Below, in pieces: positions 29,848 to 41,037 of a stretch of 64,000 nucleotides of DNA; within the stretch, counting starts at the first letter, position 1, and each line of letters begins with the position of its first letter. This DNA comes from Pyropia yezoensis (lineage: Eukaryota; Rhodophyta; Bangiophyceae; Bangiales; Bangiaceae). Made by a program: the position numbers and the translations under genes. The stretch covers positions 10,175,794 to 10,239,793 of the forward strand of contig CM020620.1 in the NCBI GenBank assembly GCA_009829735.1. Reading direction: 5' to 3'. Under the pieces are notes generated by a model, which was not told where the DNA came from, did no database searches, and saw only the letters and a program-made list of their open reading frames with translations.

Positions 29848-31743
29848 ATGGCAGAGCCGCCGGAGAAGCGCCAGCGGGTGGGTGAGGGCGTCAACGATGG
29901 AGCCGCTCCCGCCGCTGCCGTTCCGCAGCAGCCGTTGAAGCCAGCCGTTGCGGCGGCTGGGGGGGCGGCTGGTGAGGTCTCTCGTGGGACTGATGCGCCA
30001 GAGGGGGATGCGCCAGCCATGTCGGGTGCTGCGGCAGGCTCTTCAGTGACCGCCAAGGCGGTGAGTGGCGGTCGCGTGCAGGATGTGGGGGCGTTTCTAG
30101 GCAGCGGCAGTGGTCGGCTGGAGCTGGATCCCAGCGCCCCCTCCATGGCCGCACCCACGGCGGTGGCGGCCGGTGGGCCCTCTGCGGGTGCGGGTCCTGC
30201 CCCCACCGACCGGGTCGTGTACACGTCGGGCTCTTGGGAAGTGGCTGAGGCTATTACCCGCAAGATGCCCAAGCACGCCGTTCCTTTCACCCTCCTGACT
30301 GGCTTTCTCGGCGCCGGCAAGAGTACCGTGCTCAACTACATCCTCCGTCAGCCTCACGGCCTTCGCATTGCGGTTCTCATCAACGAGCTGGGCGAGATTG
30401 ACATTGACAACCAGCTGGTGTCGGCGGCCGACGTGGGCGAAGAGGACGACGTTATGGAGCTGAACAATGGGTGTATCTGCTGCACTATCAGCAACTCGTT
30501 TATTGACGCGGTGCAGCGCATCCTGGCGCGCTTCAAGGACTCGCCCCCCGACTACCTCATCGTCGAGACCACCGGCGTGGCCGACCCCGAGCCCATCATG
30601 AACGCGGTTCAGGCGACGGAGCTGGCGGAGGAGCTCTACTGGGACCAGGTGCTGACCGTTGTCGATGCCTCCCAGTTTGACGACGCCCACTATGGATCAG
30701 ACACAGCTCGGAAGCAGGTGGACAAGGCGGATACCGTGCTATTGTCCAAGACTGACCTGATGGAGCCCGAGGCGGTGGAGGCAGCTGTCCAGCGGATCAT
30801 CAAGATGAAGCCCAGTGCGCGCATCCTGCGCTCTCAGCGGGGGCACGTGCCGGTGGCGGCGCTGTTTGACCTGGGCATGAGCCTTCGCCGGGGACCTCCC
30901 GAGCGTACCCCCGCCGGTGCTGCCAATGGGGCCGCGCTGGCTGTCGGCGATGCTGCCAAAACGGCGCCTGCTGCGAATGGCGTCGCGCCGGCAACTGCGG
31001 GAGGTGCGCATGCGCACGGACCTGATTACACATGCAAGGACAGCGCGGGTGGCCACGACCACAGCCATGACCACAGCCACGACCATAGCCACAGCCACGA
31101 CCACAACCACAGCCACGACCACAACCACAGCCACAGCCACACGGGCGATGCGGCGCCCACCCACTTGGAACGTGAAGGCTTCACCTCGATCTCCTTCTCC
31201 GCCAACAAGCCCTTCAAGCTGTCGACGTTTCGGGACAAGTTTGTGGATACCCTTCCATCTGGTGTCTTCCGTTCCAAGGGGCTCCTCTGGTTCCGCCACT
31301 ACCCCAGCCGCTTCCTGCTGCAGGTGTCGGGCAAGCGCTTTCAGATGGACCAGGACATGTGGCCCCGCGGGACGGCACCGTCCAACCAGTTGGTGGTGAT
31401 TGGGCGCGACCTCGACCGCGACGCAATCGTGCGGTCGCTGGAGGCGTGCCTCGTTGAGCCCGTGGCGGATAGCGACGACGACATGACGTCTGACGATGAG
31501 ATGGGGATGCTCGGCGATGACCCCGGGGTCCCGCCTGATGGGAATGGTGGTTTTGGCGACCTGCCTGAAGATGAATATGGTGAAGGAGTGGGCGGCTATC
31601 CGTACTATCAGCCAAACGGCCAAGGCGTAGGCGGCGGCGGTGGCAGTGGTGGCGTTGTTGGCGGTGATCCTGGGGCCCCAGGGAAGACTGCGGACGCGGG
31701 TGTTGCCCAGGGGATTGGGGACGTGAAGGGGGCTCATTTCTGA
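29848..31743 (+). CDS. CobW/COG0523 GTPase, ZNG1-like zinc metallochaperone
   Basis: 631 codons; ATG in CCATCATGG. A low-complexity N-terminus (about 1-140) precedes the G3E GTPase domain. Its landmarks are Walker A GFLGAGKST (152-160), the metal-binding GCICC (208-212), ETTGVADP (240-247, switch/Walker B region) and SKTDL (300-304, guanine specificity). A His/Asp-rich loop of about 30 residues with 14 or more histidines (about 403-431) probably collects zinc. A CobW C-terminal domain follows (about 440-540, with GFTSISFSANKPF and SKGLLWFRHYP), then an acidic and Gly-rich tail. Family members use GTP hydrolysis to load zinc or other metals into client enzymes, notably methionine aminopeptidase for ZNG1. 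All GTPase motifs are intact. The His-rich loop sits between the GTPase and C-terminal domains, as in many bacterial members. Location is probably cytosolic. Confidence 0.93.
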   Translation: MAEPPEKRQRVGEGVNDGAAPAAAVPQQPLKPAVAAAGGAAGEVSRGTDAPEGDAPAMSGAAAGSSVTAKAVSGGRVQDVGAFLGSGSGRLELDPSAPSMAAPTAVAAGGPSAGAGPAPTDRVVYTSGSWEVAEAITRKMPKHAVPFTLLTGFLGAGKSTVLNYILRQPHGLRIAVLINELGEIDIDNQLVSAADVGEEDDVMELNNGCICCTISNSFIDAVQRILARFKDSPPDYLIVETTGVADPEPIMNAVQATELAEELYWDQVLTVVDASQFDDAHYGSDTARKQVDKADTVLLSKTDLMEPEAVEAAVQRIIKMKPSARILRSQRGHVPVAALFDLGMSLRRGPPERTPAGAANGAALAVGDAAKTAPAANGVAPATAGGAHAHGPDYTCKDSAGGHDHSHDHSHDHSHSHDHNHSHDHNHSHSHTGDAAPTHLEREGFTSISFSANKPFKLSTFRDKFVDTLPSGVFRSKGLLWFRHYPSRFLLQVSGKRFQMDQDMWPRGTAPSNQLVVIGRDLDRDAIVRSLEACLVEPVADSDDDMTSDDEMGMLGDDPGVPPDGNGGFGDLPEDEYGEGVGGYPYYQPNGQGVGGGGGSGGVVGGDPGAPGKTADAGVAQGIGDVKGAHF

Positions 31744-32171
31744 GCCGTGTGCGTTGGCGATGTGGTGGGTGGGCCTACCACACTCGTTTTTTTGTTTTTG
31801 TGTTGTGTGCGCGGTGCCTTGTCTTCAAACTCGGTGTCTTCGAGTCTGTTAGATAGTGTTGTTGAGACTGAGACTGAGACCTTCGTATCATTGTGCGCCA
31901 CGCTGTTCTCCACGTGTGGCTGTCCGGACAGGCAATACACTGGTTCGCACGTGGAGGACGTGTGGTCGTGGAGACCACGCCCAGCGGTGTGACCGCGTCT
32001 TGACCAGACCAATTATCGCAACCCGGCTTTACCCATCAGCCATCAGGGGCGTGCCCTCCCGCCCGCACGGGTCTCGAAATTGGGCGCCCTCCTGGCCGGA
32101 CGCAGCGCACACCCCCAACCCTCAGATTAAAAAGGCGCGGAGCGCAACACACAGCCTCGGTCATCGGCGGC
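31744..32171. other. Intergenic downstream of the CobW gene
   Basis: No gene was recognised. A GAGACT repeat at about 31864-31881 is minor. Confidence 0.5.
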
Positions 32172-32552
32172 TTTTTGGCCATGGTTGCAGCGACGAAGGG
32201 CTGCCATTGTTCGCCACCGACAATGAAAGCACCTGTGAAAGAGCACACACACCACCATGTTTTGGCCATGGTTACGGCGTCGCGGGGCCCTCTGAATTCA
32301 TTGTGTCGAAAACAGAACCCGCTCGAGCGTCCCTACCCGCGCAGTGGCGCCACCGACGATGAAAGCACCTGTGAAAGAGCACACACCACTATGTTTTGGC
32401 ATGGTTGCAGCGACTGGGGGCCGACCAAACAGGAAAGATGCGACAAAAGCCGTGCAAAAAGCACACACCACCATGTTTTGGCCATGGTTACGGACTTGCG
32501 GGTCCCTCTGATTTCACTGTGTCGAAAACAGAACACGCTCGAGCGTCCCTAT
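32172..32552 (+). repeat. Cluster of partial tandem repeats containing a 92-bp unit
   Basis: Copies of a module beginning GCACACACCACCATGTTTTG and ending CTCGAGCGTCCCTA occur at 32242-32334 (diverged) and 32461-32552, with a partial copy near 32380. Between them are repeats of CATGGTTGCAGCGAC and of ATGAAAGCACCTGTGAAAG. The 92-bp copy at 32461-32552 is identical to 40946-41037. A further piece lies at about 32883-32912. Confidence 0.88.
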
Positions 32553-32553
32553 T

Positions 32554-32668
32554 GTGCGTCCCGTAAAAAGTGGACGTGCACGGGTCGTGCAGTGTGGGTT
32601 TGATTGGTCCAGTGTCCGATATTTGACATGAGCACGACACGAGCACGTCCACTTTTTACGGGACGCAC
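32554..32668. mobile_element. 115-bp foldback element, twin 1
   Basis: Perfect 26-bp arms begin GTGCGTCCCGTAAAAAGTGG (32554-32579 and 32643-32668), and the pairing continues inward with few mismatches. An ATTGG pentamer (32603-32607) sits near the apex. It abuts the end of the 92-bp repeat on the left and a second element of the same length and related termini on the right. Confidence 0.85.
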
Positions 32669-32672
32669 TATA

Positions 32673-32787
32673 GTGCTTTCTGTAAAAAATGGATGTTGAC
32701 GGTACGTGAAGGTGATGAAAATCGCTGTCTGAACCAATGGATCCCTCACCTCACGTCCCGTCAACATCCACCTTTTACAGGAAGCAC
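32673..32787. mobile_element. 115-bp foldback element, twin 2
   Basis: Arms of about 42 bp with a few mismatches begin GTGCTTTCTGTAAAAAATGG. They are related to twin 1 (shared GTGC..C.GTAAAAA.TGGA.GT). CCAAT (32733-32737) lies near the apex inside GCTGTCTGAACCAATGG, which resembles the apex of twin 1 in reverse complement. The same 115-bp length and a 4-bp TATA between the twins indicate one family inserted in tandem. Confidence 0.85.
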
Positions 32788-33023
32788 AGTATACATACCC
32801 GAGGGTGGCCCCACGATGCCCGGTGGCTGTTCGAAGAATTTGAACGAAGCAGGGCTGACTAAAGTTTAGTTCGAAAGCATGAAAGAGCACACACCACCAA
32901 GTTTTGGCCAGCCTGTCAAGTAACGCCGAGTACCTCGGCTGGATTCGACGCAGGAAGAAGAAAAGAAAAAAAAGAGAAATAAACTGCACGCCCCGCCCGC
33001 AACGCACGCAACAGGCCTGTATG

Positions 33024-34666
33024 TTATGTACATCCATTGTCCACGCAAACCAAGCCAACAACAGCCAAATAGGGCAGCTCTCCATAGGCAACCATGCACC
33101 GGCGGGGCCCACCGTCAACAGCCCCCGCGGCGGACGCCCAATGCCAGCGGGGTTTCCCACATGGGGCCACCCACGCCCACGCCCCCCCCCCCGGCGGCGG
33201 CGCCCAGGACGCCAATGACGGCGGCGAGGCCGTCGACAGCGGAGGCAGCCAAGTTGGCCACCCCCCCCCCCCTACGGCCATGTCGGGCGTCACCTTGAGC
33301 ACCGTCGCCACCCCAGACGCGCCCGCCACGGCCGAAAAGGTGGCCGCGTAGTGGACACCCTCCCATTCGCCAAGGAGGCGCTCCTTAGACACCCGCGCCA
33401 CGTCCACAATGGACAGGTGGAGAGGGAGGCAGTAGCCAGGGACAAAGGCGAGAGTGCCCAGCGAGGCCGGCGGCGATTGCGGGACGGCAGCGCCCGCTGC
33501 TGCCGCGGCCGCCTGCGTAGGCGCCCCGCCGCCGCTGCCGGCGGCGGGCGCCGCGGCCGCCAAACCCACCCCCCCTTGGGACCCGAACGGCGGTGGCTGC
33601 CATACGCACGCCGCCGCAAGGCGCAGGAGCGCAGCCGAAGACGGCGCCCCCGGTTCCACCGCCGACACGACATCCACGACGAGGCGGCCAGACACGCGGT
33701 GAGCGGGGGACCAGCCGTCCGCCGCCGCGGGCGCCACAACCGCCTCCGCAGCGGCGAGCGGCGTGCGGTGACCCTGTCGCAGCGATTGCAGAGCTCCCGC
33801 GCCAGACGCCGACGGGGAGGCCAGCACCAGCGTCAGCACGGTGGTGGCGCCGCCCGCGGTCGCGTCGGCCACCGTCACGTGCAGCCGCTCCTGCCGCCCC
33901 GCAGACGACCAACCAAGGACGGTCTTGGCGTGCAGGTGCGCGCGGTGCCAGGCGTGGCGCGGAAGCGTCGGCGGGCCCGTCGCGCCACGGCGGGGGGAGC
34001 CCGCGCCCAGGTGCGCGTACAGCTTGACCGTGTTGAGGGGCGAAGCCCCAATGCCCGCCACCACTGCGTGGGTGGCGGCGATGAGAAGAGCGGTTAGCGC
34101 CGGGGGAGTAGCGGGGGCGGCCAGCACCGACCACGCGGGCAGGGGGGTGGGCGCTTCCTCCTCGTCCACACACCACCCCGAAGCGCACAAACAGGACGAC
34201 AAGCACGGCCCGGCCGACAGCAGATTGTTGAGGGGCACAGACGGGCGACCAACGACGGCCCCGCCTCCTGCACCGACGCCGACGCCAACACCAACACTGA
34301 CGCCACCAACACTACCGCCACTCACACTGTCACCACAAATACTGCTGCTGGAGCTGGACGGCCGCCCCTGCCACAGCGCATGCGCGAGCAGCACGCTGAC
34401 AGGGCTGCCGGGGTCGGCGTCCAGACTAGACGGCGTGCCGCCACAGGCAGGGCGCGCCGGCGTCAGCGGCGGGGACGGGCGCTTGGCGGGGGTGCCCCGC
34501 ACGGGGGAGGGCGCCCCCTCTGCGGCCCGCATGGCCGACACAAACGCGCGCGCATACTCACCACCGGGTAACGGGTTGTGGTCATCCACAAAGGCCGGGC
34601 TGCTGCTGGCGCTGCCGCACCAGGTGCTGCTGTTGCTGCTGCAGCTGCCGCCGCCTCCACCACCAC

Positions 34667-34697
<31 letters not shown>

Positions 34698-36798
34698 GCC
34701 ATAGCCGCCAGCGTCAGAGCCCGCCACCGATGGTGGAGCCGAAAGCAGCGACGGGGCGGTCCCGCTCAGTGGGGGCGTCAGGCCAGCGGCCGAATCATCA
34801 CGGGCGCTCATCATCAGCCCCGGAGTGGCGACCTCCACCAGCCGCCCATCCACCAGCGAAAGCATGGGCGGCACGCCAGACGGGCCAGCCCAGGTGGGCC
34901 CGCCCACAGGCAGCCCCGCCAGCCGCGGCGACGATGCTGGCGACGGCGGCGGAGACGCCGCAAACGACGAGTCAGCCGCCACGGACGGGGGCCCAATCAG
35001 CACCCCCGCCTCGTCCTCGTCCGCGGTGACCGCCACGTCGGAAGCGGCCAGGGGAAGACCCGCCGCCGGCATCTCCGCGAGAGGCCCGCTGTCGACTTCG
35101 GTTGTCCCCACCGCCGCCTCCCAGCCTGGCCACGTGACGCCGTCGACGCCCACCAGCGCCACCTCAATAGCCGCTTGCCACGCGCTCGACGCGGCGTGGA
35201 CGGCGCCGCGGGCACCCGCCAGGAACACCTTGAGCCGCGCCTCGTCCACAAAGCCCCGCGCGCCCGTCGCGGCGCCAATCGCCCGCACCGTCGCGCCCGA
35301 CCGCCCAATGAGCGTCGACACGGGGATGCCCGGCGGCAGCTCCACTGACGTTCGCACGGGGGTAGGGGTGTGGGTGTGCGAGTGCCGCCGGGGCGACCGC
35401 CGCCGGGGGGTAGTGGCGGGCGACGCGGGCGGATGAAGAAGGGTGGACGAAGTAGACGTGGGCGTATTGGGGGGGGAACGCACGGCCGCCGGCTCTGCCA
35501 TCCGCACCGTACGGCGGGGCGTTGCCGGCGCCGCCGAGCGGCGGCTCCGGTTGACAGGGTTGGTGGGCGGAGGCGACGCCAGCGGCGGCGACGCCAGTGG
35601 AGGCGTGGGAGATGACGGTGGCCGCGGCGGCCGGGGGGAGGACGCCGCCACGGACGGTGAAACGGGCGGCGCAAGCCGACGAGGTGCCGGCGACGGTTGA
35701 GGCAACGCTGGCAAAGGCGCCTCCCGTGGCGGTGAGGGCAAGCGCCGCGGGGGGGAGGTCCCCACCACGCCGACCGACGCGGCCGCTGTCGAACTAGACG
35801 CGACCGTCGCGGGCACGCCTTTGGACGACGCGTCCGACGCGGATAAAAACGGCACCAGCAGCGCTTCTGGCGCCAGGGGCGCAGCCGAAACGGCCCCGAT
35901 CGGCGCACCCGTCAATGGTGGTGGCGCGGGCGGGAGCGGCCAGTCAGACAAGTCCGACCCCATCCCTGCCACCCCGTCTGCCGATGCCGTCGCAACCGCC
36001 GCCGTCGCTGGCCGCCGCCGTCGTGGGTGTCGTGACGGCCGACGTGACGGGTGCACAGCGGGCGCACAAGGGGGGACGGGCGGTGCTGCCACCGGCGGTG
36101 AGGCAGGCATCGTCGCCGCCGCCGCGCAGACGCCGCCTGGCGGTTCGACCGGCGGCGGCGTGCCGTGCGTCGTCTGGCCGCGTTGCGCCGCGCCGCCGCC
36201 GCGGGCGCGGCCGCCACACAGCGTCGTGCCGCCGACGCAGCCGCCGCCGCTGGCACCCTCGGCGGTGGGCGCAGACTCAGGTGCTCCGCCCGTCTCGGAC
36301 CGCCCGTGGCAGCGCCTCGCCGCCCGACGGGCGTGGCCAAGGACCACCGCCGCTGCCGTCGTCGCGGCCACTACCGCCGCCGCGGCGGCCGCCGCCACAC
36401 CTGGGGGCACCCCCAACCACCAGCCTTGCCCCCCGACCCCCCCCGCACACCCGAGCCGCCCACACGCCGGCGGCGGCGGTGGCGGCGGCGATACGGTGGG
36501 TGGAGGCGGCGCCTGTGGCTCGGTCGACAGCGGTAGCAGCAGCGCCGCCGCCCGCAGAGGGGGCGGTGGCCGCGGCAGCGGGCCGGGCGTTGCCGCCAGC
36601 GTCGCCGTCGCCACGGCCGTTGCGTGGGGTGGCGCGCCGCCGTCGGCGAGGCCGCCCCGGCCCAACCCCCACCACTGGCGGGCTGGCGGCGTGGCCCAGG
36701 CAAGGTCCTCCCCGCCGGCGCCCCCAAATAGCCCCCCCCACGCCCCTAGGCCGCCGCCGCCACTGCCACAGCCGCCGACACCGCAGCCCCCCCCACCA

Positions 36799-36830
<32 letters not shown>

Positions 36831-37088
36831 ACCGCCACCACCACCGCCACCACCGCCACCACCACCACCGCCACCGCCACCACCGCCACCGCCGTTGTCG
36901 CCGCCGCCACCGCCACCGCCACCGCCGAGGAGTCCCGCCGCCGTTGCCGCCGCCGTTGCCGCCGTCGCCGCCGCCACCCCCGCCCACCCACCGGGCAGGT
37001 GCGGGGCGACCGATGACCACCGCCGCGGCCGTCGACGGGCGGCAATGGCGGCGGGGAGGGGGCGGGGTGGGGGGGCGCCGCGCGCCAT
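33024..37088 (-). CDS. Large low-complexity protein with a KH RNA-binding domain
   Basis: 1354 codons with an ATG at 37088. The N-terminus is Ala-rich followed by a long poly-Gly run (about 59-103), then extended Ala/Pro/Ser/Thr-rich sequence. A single KH domain is visible at about 577-644. It reads VELPPGIPVSTLIGRSGATVRAIG (GxxG loop GRSG) and continues to ARLKVFLAGARGAVHAASSAWQAAI, the beta-strand and final helix of the fold. KH domains bind single-stranded RNA or DNA through the GxxG loop. The C-terminal 350 residues (HAWHRAHLHAKTVLGWSSAG through FVPGYCLPLHLSIVDVA) look more globular but I do not recognise them. The extreme C-terminus may be an artefact of a missed intron or shift. The many simple-sequence tracts make frame errors possible. 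Confidence 0.68.
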
Positions 37089-40000
37089 GACGATGCGGGC
37101 AGGAGGGGGGGTGGACGGGGGGGGCGTGGTAGGGGGGGGAAGGGCAGTCTGGTCAGGTCCTCAAACCCCGGCACGTTCCGCCCGGGGAGATGCAGCCTTG
37201 CCGCCGCCGGGAACAGCACGGGCCGACAGGGCGGGGCCGGAGGGGGGGGTGGGGAGGAATTCTGAGGAATGACGACCGAGCGCGCGGAGGAGAGGGGGTC
37301 GGGGGGGGGGGGGGTGGAGGGGGGGGGAGGGAGAGTGGCGACACCCAAGGCGCACGAGCCACGGCAGCAGCGGCGCGCCGTCTGGGCACGTCTGCGCAAT
37401 ACTGGTCGACCTCGACGCGGGCGGGCGGTCGGTCCCAGAGCTGGATGCGGCGGCCCACCCAAAAAGGACGAGCACGGGCAAGCGCCAGCGCCGCCGGCAC
37501 GCCCGCACGCCGCGGCCGTGGCGCCCACCAGCGGCGGGGCGGGCGTGGCCACCCCCCCCCCTCCCCCTCGACGGTGGCGGCGGGTGAGAAGTGTAGGCCG
37601 GCACAGGCAGGCAGGGAGGCAGGCACGCAACGGGGGCACACCAGTTCCCCCCCGCCCCACCCTCCCCACCCACACCCCCCCCCACGAGCAGAGTCACCCC
37701 CCCCGCCGCGGAACGCCCCGATACGTGAGAGCCCCACTCCCCAGCAGGTCAACGACGCCACGGGGGCGGACGGGGCCGGCCGCCTGCCCCTGCTCCTCCT
37801 CCTCCTCCCCACCGTGAGGGCAGCAGCACCTCGTCAACACGGGCAGCACGACGGGGAGTGGGGAGGGGGAGTGAGCGGCTGGTGGTGGTGGGCACCGCCG
37901 GCAAGGGGTGTCGGGAGGGGGGGGGGGAAGGAGTGCCAGCCGCTGCTCAGGGCGGCCCGCGCGCGCGGGAGCCGCGACCTCCGCGTGGGGTGTAGGGGCG
38001 AGACGGGGGGGGCGGGTGAAGGACGTGGAGCGGGAGGTGGCGGCAGCGTCACCGGGGAGAGACGGGAGGAGCAGGGCGGACGCGCCCCGCCACCACGACG
38101 GCGAGGGGAGGGGGCGGGGGGCGGACGGGGGGGAGAGGGGGGCGACCCTCTTTTGACGCACGCACCCCGCCAGTAGCCAGAGCGCGGGGGCGTGGGGTGG
38201 GGAGGGGGAGAGAGAGCGAGAGAGGGAGCCCCCGCCGCCAGCAGTCGGCCGCCGCCGGGGGGGGGGTCCGCCGCGCAGTCGCGGGGCCGCCGCCGCCGCC
38301 GCGCACGCCGCGGCAGCGGCCGCGCGCGTGTGCGTGCCGCCCAGCCCCGCCGGCGAAGGAGCGGCCCTGGGGGGGGGGGGGGGGGGCGGCGGCGGTGCCT
38401 GCGCGGCGGGGCGGCGCTCCCCCCACGCGCCTCTCTCCCCAGTGCGGGCTGGGTGGGGGGGGTGGGGGTGTGTGTGCCGCTGCGGCTGACGGCGCACCGT
38501 CAGAGGGGTGCACCGGGGGGGGGTCGGAGGGAGCGCCCCCCCCCCCCCCCCCACTAGCGGTCAGAGCCCTTTGAGGGGCGTTTGGGGAGGGACGGGGCGG
38601 CGCGGTGGCGGCCACGAGCTGCCGCGCCGCGCGCTACGAGGGCAGCCACCGGCTGCGCGGCCGCCCCACCCCCACCCCAAGCGCCGGTTTGGAGCGCGCC
38701 CACCCTCCTGTCCCCGCCCCCCCCTCCCGTCCTCCTTCCTCCTCCTCCTCCTCCTCCTCTCCCCGCCCCTCCTTTCCACCCCCCCCCCCCCTCTGTCCCA
38801 CCTGCCGTGCAATGGGCTGGCAGGCCAGGCCACGGCCTGTGCGCTGCTGGCGTGCTCGTTGGCGCCAGTTTGACTGCGGCGTTGCGGGGGTGTGGCAGGC
38901 CTTCACGCCGCCGCCCCTGCTCCAATGGCCCCGGCGGGGGGGGGGGGGGGAGCTTCGACTGGACCCCCCCGGTGGGGGGAGAGGGGGGGTGGGACGAGGG
39001 GCTGGCTCTCTCTGCCCCCCACCCCCTGCTCGAGGGGGCGCGCCCCTGTGCGTTGGATTTTTCGGGGAATGGCGTCGACGAAGGCGCCGCCGCCCCGCCA
39101 GGCAGGCGACGTGGAGCTACCCTTGCATCACCCAGCCCTCTCCCCTCTCTTCCTCGCAAACCCCCCCCCCTCCCCCACGAGGTTGGGAGACACGCCTGTT
39201 GACACGGCAATGCCCAAGGGGCAGCCCGGCGTGGCCAACCAGCGTCCAGAACGGGAGAAAACGTGGGGAACCATGGAGTGGCAGGGTCTTGGTGGGGGGA
39301 GGGGGGGTGGGGGACGTGACGGGGCACGCGCCCGCGCGGCTTGGTCAGTGGGCGCGCGGAGAGCCGGCGCCGCCCCCCCCCTCACACCCCCGGCCAGGCC
39401 GGCCTCCTCTCCACCCCAGCCGCCCCCCGTGATACTCGTCCTCTGCCGCGTGTATATACCCGATCGAGCTCTGCAGACACCCCTTACCCCCCCCAGGATA
39501 CGGGTGCATGACGGGGGGGAGCCACCGCCACCAAAAAGGAGCTCAGGGTTTTGCGGGGGAGGGGGGGGGTTGCCGAAGCGGATCATGCTGACAGAGTGGC
39601 CCCGCCTGGGCGGTTTTCGGTCACACGCGCCGACGCCCCCGATCGCACTGCAGGACGATGGGCCGCAGAGGCATTCAGGAGGGGCAAAGTGAGAGGTTGG
39701 GGGGCGTTGGGGGGGGGGGGGGGGAGGCCCCTGTGAGGTGAAGGTTTGAATGGATTTTTTCCGGGGTGAAACCCCCCCCCCCCCCCCCCCCCACGCCCCA
39801 ATCCCTTTTTCGCGAGCCCTCTGACATGAGGCAGCAGACTTCGCGTCACGCAGAAGGAGGGCCACCTGACGGCCGGTTAGGGGTGAGATCCAGCACGACG
39901 GGCTGTCCAGGCCCACCCTCTCACCACGAACGGACGTGCGCTGGCAATCCGAGGCTCTCTCGGACGACCAGTGGGGCCGCGGGCTGACCCCCCCGTGGGG

Positions 40001-40945
40001 GGCGGGTGAGGGGGCCCTTTAGGGGGTGTCCCTCAGCGCAATGCGCTGGCCGCCTTGGCAACTGGAAGGGAGGGTGGGGAGACCCCGACACAGAACCATT
40101 CCTACATATACATATTGTATGCGGGATAGGCCCAGCGAGACAGCATGGACCCCTCGAGACCAACCCGTGTCCCTGGTGTCGTACACATTTACACCATGGA
40201 GACATATCCGGCGGCTCCCTGCGAGCTTTGTCTTTGGTTGTTTGTCCCTGTGCGCGCCCTCCAGACTGTCAAGGCCGGGCCAGTCGCCCGTCCCGGGGTA
40301 GGCGGGGCTGTCCTTGCAACACCGGACTGCCTTTCGTCCGAGAGGAGTCACAGCAGGGTCTCTCTTTCCAGCACACGACACCTATGAAGTCGCTCATTGG
40401 CTGCAGGGTTGTGCCAGATGGCCACGTATGTACCCCGAGATCAGGTCGGTGGGCAAATCTATTGGGTTCGTGGCGAATGGAACCGTCCCACGTGTAGCTC
40501 CGAATCCGCGGGAAGCAAGGCTGCATGCCGAGATTCGGATGGTGTCTGCACGACGGAGCACACGATTCTTCTTGATCAGTCATGAGCGATGGTCACCCGG
40601 AGCGAAAAGAGTGGGATCGACGGCAAATTGAAGGGAGTCACTTCGATGAAGCCATCCTCCATCCTGCGACACGCCCAGTCAAGAGGGTCTGTTTGCGGTC
40701 ATCTGGCTTTGTGCTCCCGTGAAGCAGAGTGAAGCACCGACGAAAGAGACAAGAAAAAATGTGCATAAAAAAAAAGAGCTCATAGCGCATCTTATGGTGC
40801 TTGGCACGGGTATTTTTTTCCAGTCGGCCGGGCCTCAGGTGCCTGTTGTGTTTCTCTTGCGCGGCCTTCCGCGTTCTCTCTGGGTGTTCCCGAGGTTCTT
40901 CAACCAATGAGATGTGTGTATTTTCACCCAGGAGGGTTAGGGTTA
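37089..40945. other. Long GC-rich region with homopolymer runs, no gene recognised
   Basis: The strands offer several open frames above 200 codons between 37.1 and 39.9 kb, but all are Pro/Gly/Arg low complexity and overlap one another. TATATA occurs near 39459. From about 39.9 kb the composition becomes more balanced with no recognisable coding signal. GGGTTAGGGTTAG at 40934-40946 resembles two telomere-type units directly before the 92-bp repeat. Confidence 0.5.
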
Positions 40946-41037
40946 GCACACACCACCATGTTTTGGCCATGGTTACGGACTTGCGGGTCCCTCTGATTTC
41001 ACTGTGTCGAAAACAGAACACGCTCGAGCGTCCCTAT
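40946..41037 (+). repeat. 92-bp repeat, identical to 32461-32552
   Basis: All 92 bases match the copy at 32461, from GCACACACCACC to CGAGCGTCCCTAT, while the flanks are unrelated. Here the end runs into TATATAACTGGG, giving a good TATA-box sequence at 41035-41041. Confidence 0.95.

Noticed and set aside
37153..39327. Overlapping 200-300-codon frames on both strands
   Set aside because: All are Pro/Gly/Arg simple sequence with no domain and mutually exclusive frames.
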